A stretch of DNA of 8,638 nucleotides. Origin: Arthrobacter sp. Lineage in GTDB: Bacteria; Actinomycetota; Actinomycetes; Actinomycetales; Micrococcaceae. The notes under the pieces were generated by a model. The model saw only the letters and a list, made by a program, of their open reading frames with translations. It did no database searches and was not told the DNA's origin. Made by a program: the position numbers and the translations under genes. Position 1 is the first letter of the stretch. Every line of letters begins with the position of its first letter. The DNA is taken from NCBI GenBank assembly GCA_025464925.1, contig JAODMS010000256.1, forward strand, positions 1 through 8,638, written 5' to 3'. Positions 6,749 through 8,638 of this stretch are shown here, in pieces.

Positions 6749-6786
6749 TGCACCATGCCAGGCCCTCTTCAGGTGCATACTGCACC
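6749..6786. promoter_or_regulatory. Cluster of three TGCACC half-sites, including the inverted repeat GGTGCA-TAC-TGCACC
   Basis: TGCACC occurs on the plus strand at 6749-6754 and 6781-6786 and on the minus strand at 6772-6777. The last two form a perfect 6-bp inverted repeat about TAC (6772-6786). TGCACC/GGTGCA are the half-sites of NtrC boxes, but the canonical TGCAC-N7-GTGCA order and spacing is not present: the convergent pair is 17 bases apart and the close pair is everted. The cluster lies about 140-175 bp upstream of the predicted sigma-54 start and 55-93 bp upstream of the regulator ATG. It may bind NtrC or be the regulator's own operator. Confidence 0.4.
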
Positions 6787-6841
6787 ACTGATGCAGATTG
6801 GCGGCGATCTGTACTTCTGCCTTTGAACCACCTCGATACAC

Positions 6842-7660
6842 ATGGCAACTAAATCCAATGCGGCACCAGCAATATTTCAGGAACCCAAGAGGCGAATCAA
6901 ACAGCTAAAACGTTCTGATCTGGTGGCCGAAGAGATCAAACGCTTGATCACCGAAAAAAACCTGAGTCCTGGGGACCGACTCCCGCGGGAAAACGAATTG
7001 CAGATTCAGTTTGACGTGAGCAAGGGAACCATCCGTGAGGCGTTAAAGTCCCTTGAGGTGCAAGGGTTGGTCAAGGTCTCAACGGGTCCCGCAGGTGGTG
7101 GCACCGTTATTGAAGTCACCTTGGATCGAACGCTGCAACTGCTTCAGAACTACCTGTTTTTCAAAGACGTAACGATTGAAGATATTTACGCTGCACGCAG
7201 ACTGCTGGAGCCTGAGTTGGCTGCAGGCGCAGTTCCGCATCTGAGTGAGTCTGACTTTGTGGCACTCGAGCACAGTATTGCCTGCTGTGATCCGACATCC
7301 AGTCATGAAGATACGCTGAGCCAGCGGCGTGAAGACGTGAACTTCCATGACATCTTGGCAGCAGCCAACCCCAATCCTTTTCTGCGGTTTACTTGCGAAC
7401 TTATCAACGAGATGATTCGGCAATTGATTGTTTTTGGGAACCGTACCCCACAAGCAGAGCACCGCCGTTTTGGGGAAGCCAATGCAAAAATTCACCGCGA
7501 GATCACTCAGGCTGCGCGGGAAAAGGATGTTGAAAAAGTGCGTGAACTGATGGCCCAGCACATGGTGGATGCTTCCGGCCATGTCAAACGAATGAAAGGA
7601 AAACTGCAAGGGCGGCTCATCCTGGATGCAGACAGTTTGAGGCGACCACGGACATTATGA
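6842..7660 (+). CDS. GntR-family transcriptional regulator, FadR subfamily with FCD ligand-binding domain
   Basis: A 272-residue DNA-binding protein, slightly long for the 230-250-residue family. Residues about 25-90 form the winged helix: SDLVAEEIKRLI, then GDRLPRENELQIQFDVSKGT, IREALKSLEVQGLV and the wing PAGGGTV. Residues about 105-250 are an all-helical FCD domain. Its metal/ligand set appears intact: Asp165 and His169 in DVNFH, His218 in IHREI, and His240 in AQHM. FCD regulators usually bind small carboxylates or amino-acid-like effectors and act mostly as repressors. The gene is transcribed away from the transporter operon across a spacer containing a perfect palindrome, so it very likely controls that operon and itself. 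ATG 6842 is the only ATG before the HTH; no clear Shine-Dalgarno precedes it. The C-terminal 20 residues are a basic tail beyond the domain. Confidence 0.93.
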   Translation: MATKSNAAPAIFQEPKRRIKQLKRSDLVAEEIKRLITEKNLSPGDRLPRENELQIQFDVSKGTIREALKSLEVQGLVKVSTGPAGGGTVIEVTLDRTLQLLQNYLFFKDVTIEDIYAARRLLEPELAAGAVPHLSESDFVALEHSIACCDPTSSHEDTLSQRREDVNFHDILAAANPNPFLRFTCELINEMIRQLIVFGNRTPQAEHRRFGEANAKIHREITQAAREKDVEKVRELMAQHMVDASGHVKRMKGKLQGRLILDADSLRRPRTL

Positions 7661-7974
7661 AATAAACTCCCAAAAAATCGGGGACGCTACAAAAATGTGT
7701 AATATTCCACGAGTTAAGGTTATGTTAAGTGGTGATCATGAAAGGGGAAACCAGTCTTTTTGCTCAGAGGCACTTGGTGCGCACCTGCTGTACGCTTGAT
7801 CGGGCAATGGTCCTATCGCACAAAACGCCGAGTTGCCCTCGTGCAAGATGCCCTACCCTTTGGATAACCCCTAGCACAAAATCAAAAACCTGCACCAGTG
7901 CTGGCTCTGCAGGCGCTGCCCAAAAAATAGTCAAAGACCGCTCTCCTCTCCTGACCGGCTGGTGATCGTTTTTT
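7661..7974. other. Gap of 314 bp between convergent genes, no gene supported
   Basis: This stretch separates the regulator from the small minus-strand gene. It begins AT-rich (about 39% GC at 7681-7740) and then becomes mixed. Open frames exist on both strands (plus 7729-7965; minus about 7759-8020), but they lack ribosome sites, have poor composition and match nothing I recognise. There is no clean hairpin-plus-T-tract for either convergent gene. A T7 run at 7969-7975 lies just after a weak GACCGGCTGGT repeat. The sequence TCTGCAGGCG occurs here and again near 7983, a short direct repeat of no evident meaning. Confidence 0.5.
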
Positions 7975-8336
7975 TCAGGCCATCTGCAGGCGAGCCGCTA
8001 ATGTCTGGGCTTGCTCAAGTTTTGCAGGTGGTCGGTTAGCGTCTCCTGCAGGGCTAGGGTATTTAACGCCTTGGTACCGTCTTCAGCCCATTGTTTAAAC
8101 TGCTCAACGTCGGCTTTCAATGATACGAGTTCAGCCAAAGCGTCGCCCTCCGCCTTGCAGGCGTTGAGCAGCATCGACCAGGCAGTGGCTGTTTTGGTGA
8201 AGCCGTCCAGAAGGACGCCCCGCCGCTGCAAGAAATGGACCTTGAAATCGTCGTGGATGGGAATGTTCATGTCCACGGCGTCACGCCAAAGTGTCATGCT
8301 GGTCCGTAGCCAGGCGGGATCAAGTTCGAGATTCAT
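7975..8336 (-). pseudogene. Small helical protein of unknown function, apparently frameshifted near its C-terminus
   Basis: From ATG 8336 the frame encodes MNLELDPAWLRTSMTLWRDA and runs 112 residues to TAG at 7998-8000, ending in the unnatural SKPRH. Adding one base to the T4 run at 8020-8023 (A4 on the coding strand) changes the ending to LQKLEQAQTLAARLQMA and a TGA at 7975-7977, which continues the amphipathic helical pattern. Residues 45-115 are rich in Ala, Leu, Lys, Gln and Glu, like a coiled or helical-bundle protein (phasin-like in style, but no family is recognised). The first 40 residues contain an Asp/His-rich segment near MNIPIHDDFKVHF. No Shine-Dalgarno precedes ATG 8336. Alternative starts in frame are ATG 8372 and TTG 8393. 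It could be a real gene with a sequencing error, a recent pseudogene, or an intact gene ending at 7998. Confidence 0.5.
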
Positions 8337-8560
8337 GGAGAGTGATAATAAAGTATGTATGTATTGGGACATACTGAAGCGAATGCAGCGCAATACACAG
8401 CGATTGCCACCTCAAGCCTGACTGGCTGCTGGCCAGTTGCTTGACATAAGGCCCAAAGCGCTAAATTCTCTGCAAGCGTGATGTCAATGCTAAGTTCAAA
8501 TGTCGCATACCCTGCAAAGTAGAAATGTCGCTTTATGCATTTTGATCGAATCGAACTCAC
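8333..8560 (-). CDS. Doubtful small ORF (75 codons) upstream of the helical-protein gene
   Basis: A GTG-started frame whose only argument is its junctions: its GTG overlaps the stop of the frame at the window edge (GTGA), and its stop overlaps the ATG of the next gene (ATGA at 8333-8336). The product (rich in Cys, Tyr, Ala, no recognisable domain) and the low GC (about 42% at 8461-8520) argue against coding. No ribosome site is visible. An inverted repeat, ACTGGC-N5-GCCAGT, lies inside it at 8421-8437. It may equally be a non-coding leader. Confidence 0.2.
   Translation of the reverse strand: MSSIRSKCIKRHFYFAGYATFELSIDITLAENLALWALCQATGQQPVRLEVAIAVYCAAFASVCPNTYILYYHSP
8352..8375. promoter_or_regulatory. 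Inverted repeat AGTATGT-N10-ACATACT upstream of the small gene
   Basis: The 7-bp arms at 8352-8358 and 8369-8375 are exact complements about a 10-base spacer. The repeat ends 16 bases before ATG 8336, where it could be an operator or a leader hairpin. If translation starts at 8372 or 8393 it is coding instead. Short repeats of this size arise by chance, so confidence is low. Confidence 0.25.
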
Positions 8561-8638
8561 ACTGTTGTCCCCGTGCAGACTTTCATGACTGCAAGTTCAA
8601 GGTCTTCTGCCGTGAACTGACTTGAGAGCTTCGTGCCC
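8557..8638 (-). CDS. Possible C-terminal end of an unidentified protein, cut by the window edge
   Basis: The minus strand reads 26 sense codons, including SSQFTAEDLELAVMKVC, to TGA at 8557-8559. The composition looks like a genuine protein terminus, and one of the other two minus frames is stopped early in the same stretch. Too short to assign a family. It would be upstream of, and on the same strand as, the small helical-protein gene. Confidence 0.3.
   Translation of the reverse strand, partial: GTKLSSQFTAEDLELAVMKVCTGTTV

Noticed and set aside
7079..7609. Minus-strand ORF of 176 codons
   Set aside because: Antisense to the FCD regulator, no domain and poor composition.
7670..7684. CCC-N7-GGG just after the regulator stop as a terminator
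   Set aside because: Three-base stem, no T-tract follows.
7729..7965. Plus-strand ORF in the convergent gap
   Set aside because: GTG start without ribosome site, Cys/Thr/Ser-rich product without pattern. A different plus frame at about 7744-7863 reads slightly more protein-like but lacks a start and is too short to call a remnant.
7964..7980. T7 run after a weak repeat as a terminator
   Set aside because: Only a 3-bp ACC/GGT stem precedes it, with bases between stem and T-run; not a convincing intrinsic terminator.
7759..8020. Open minus-strand frame without ATG, possible gene remnant
   Set aside because: About 85 open codons in which the only evident start is an internal TTG, with no recognisable family; overlaps the end of the helical-protein gene.
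8441..8487. Perfect TTGACA hexamers on both strands (8441-8446 plus, 8482-8487 minus)
   Set aside because: No acceptable -10 at 16-18 bases on either strand, and no plus-strand gene follows in the window.

Overview
The window looks like part of a proteobacterial chromosome, most likely Betaproteobacteria of the order Burkholderiales. This is an inference from about 55% GC with patches near 67% and 42%, the protein style, and the pairing of branched-chain amino-acid (LIV/HAAT) type ABC transporters with amidohydrolase genes, which is common there. No RNA gene, CRISPR array, insertion sequence or transposase was recognised.

Layout. Positions 1-6556 hold one minus-strand gene train, read from right to left: a periplasmic substrate-binding protein (5351-6556), two LIV-type permeases livH and livM (4420-5280, 3429-4415), two ATPases livG and livF (2662-3432, 1964-2665), an M81/MlrC-type metallopeptidase (439-1911), and the N-terminal third of an M20-family amidohydrolase of the N-carbamoyl-amino-acid hydrolase/allantoate amidohydrolase type (1-401, running off the window). 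Spacing is tight (4-bp overlaps, 4-70 bp gaps), so a single operon is likely. Divergent from it, at 6842-7660, is a FadR-type GntR regulator with an intact FCD metal-ligand set.

The 285-bp divergent spacer (6557-6841) is the richest non-coding stretch. It contains a good sigma-54-like -24/-12 element facing the transporter, a perfect 13-bp-arm palindrome, a short inverted repeat with three TGCACC half-sites that resemble NtrC half-sites, and a weak IHF-like match. Together these suggest a nitrogen-responsive operon with an additional ligand-responsive repressor.

The right end (7661-8638) is different: a 314-bp gap with no convincing gene, a small unrecognised helical protein gene on the minus strand (about 7975-8336) that seems to be frameshifted near its C-terminus, a doubtful small ORF upstream of it, and possibly the tail of another minus-strand gene at the edge.

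Working model (inference): the binding protein and LivHMGF import a small peptide-like, amide or ureido compound. The M81 and M20 metallohydrolases then cleave it in the cytoplasm to release amino acid and nitrogen. The FCD regulator senses the substrate or a carboxylate product. The actual substrate cannot be read from the sequence.
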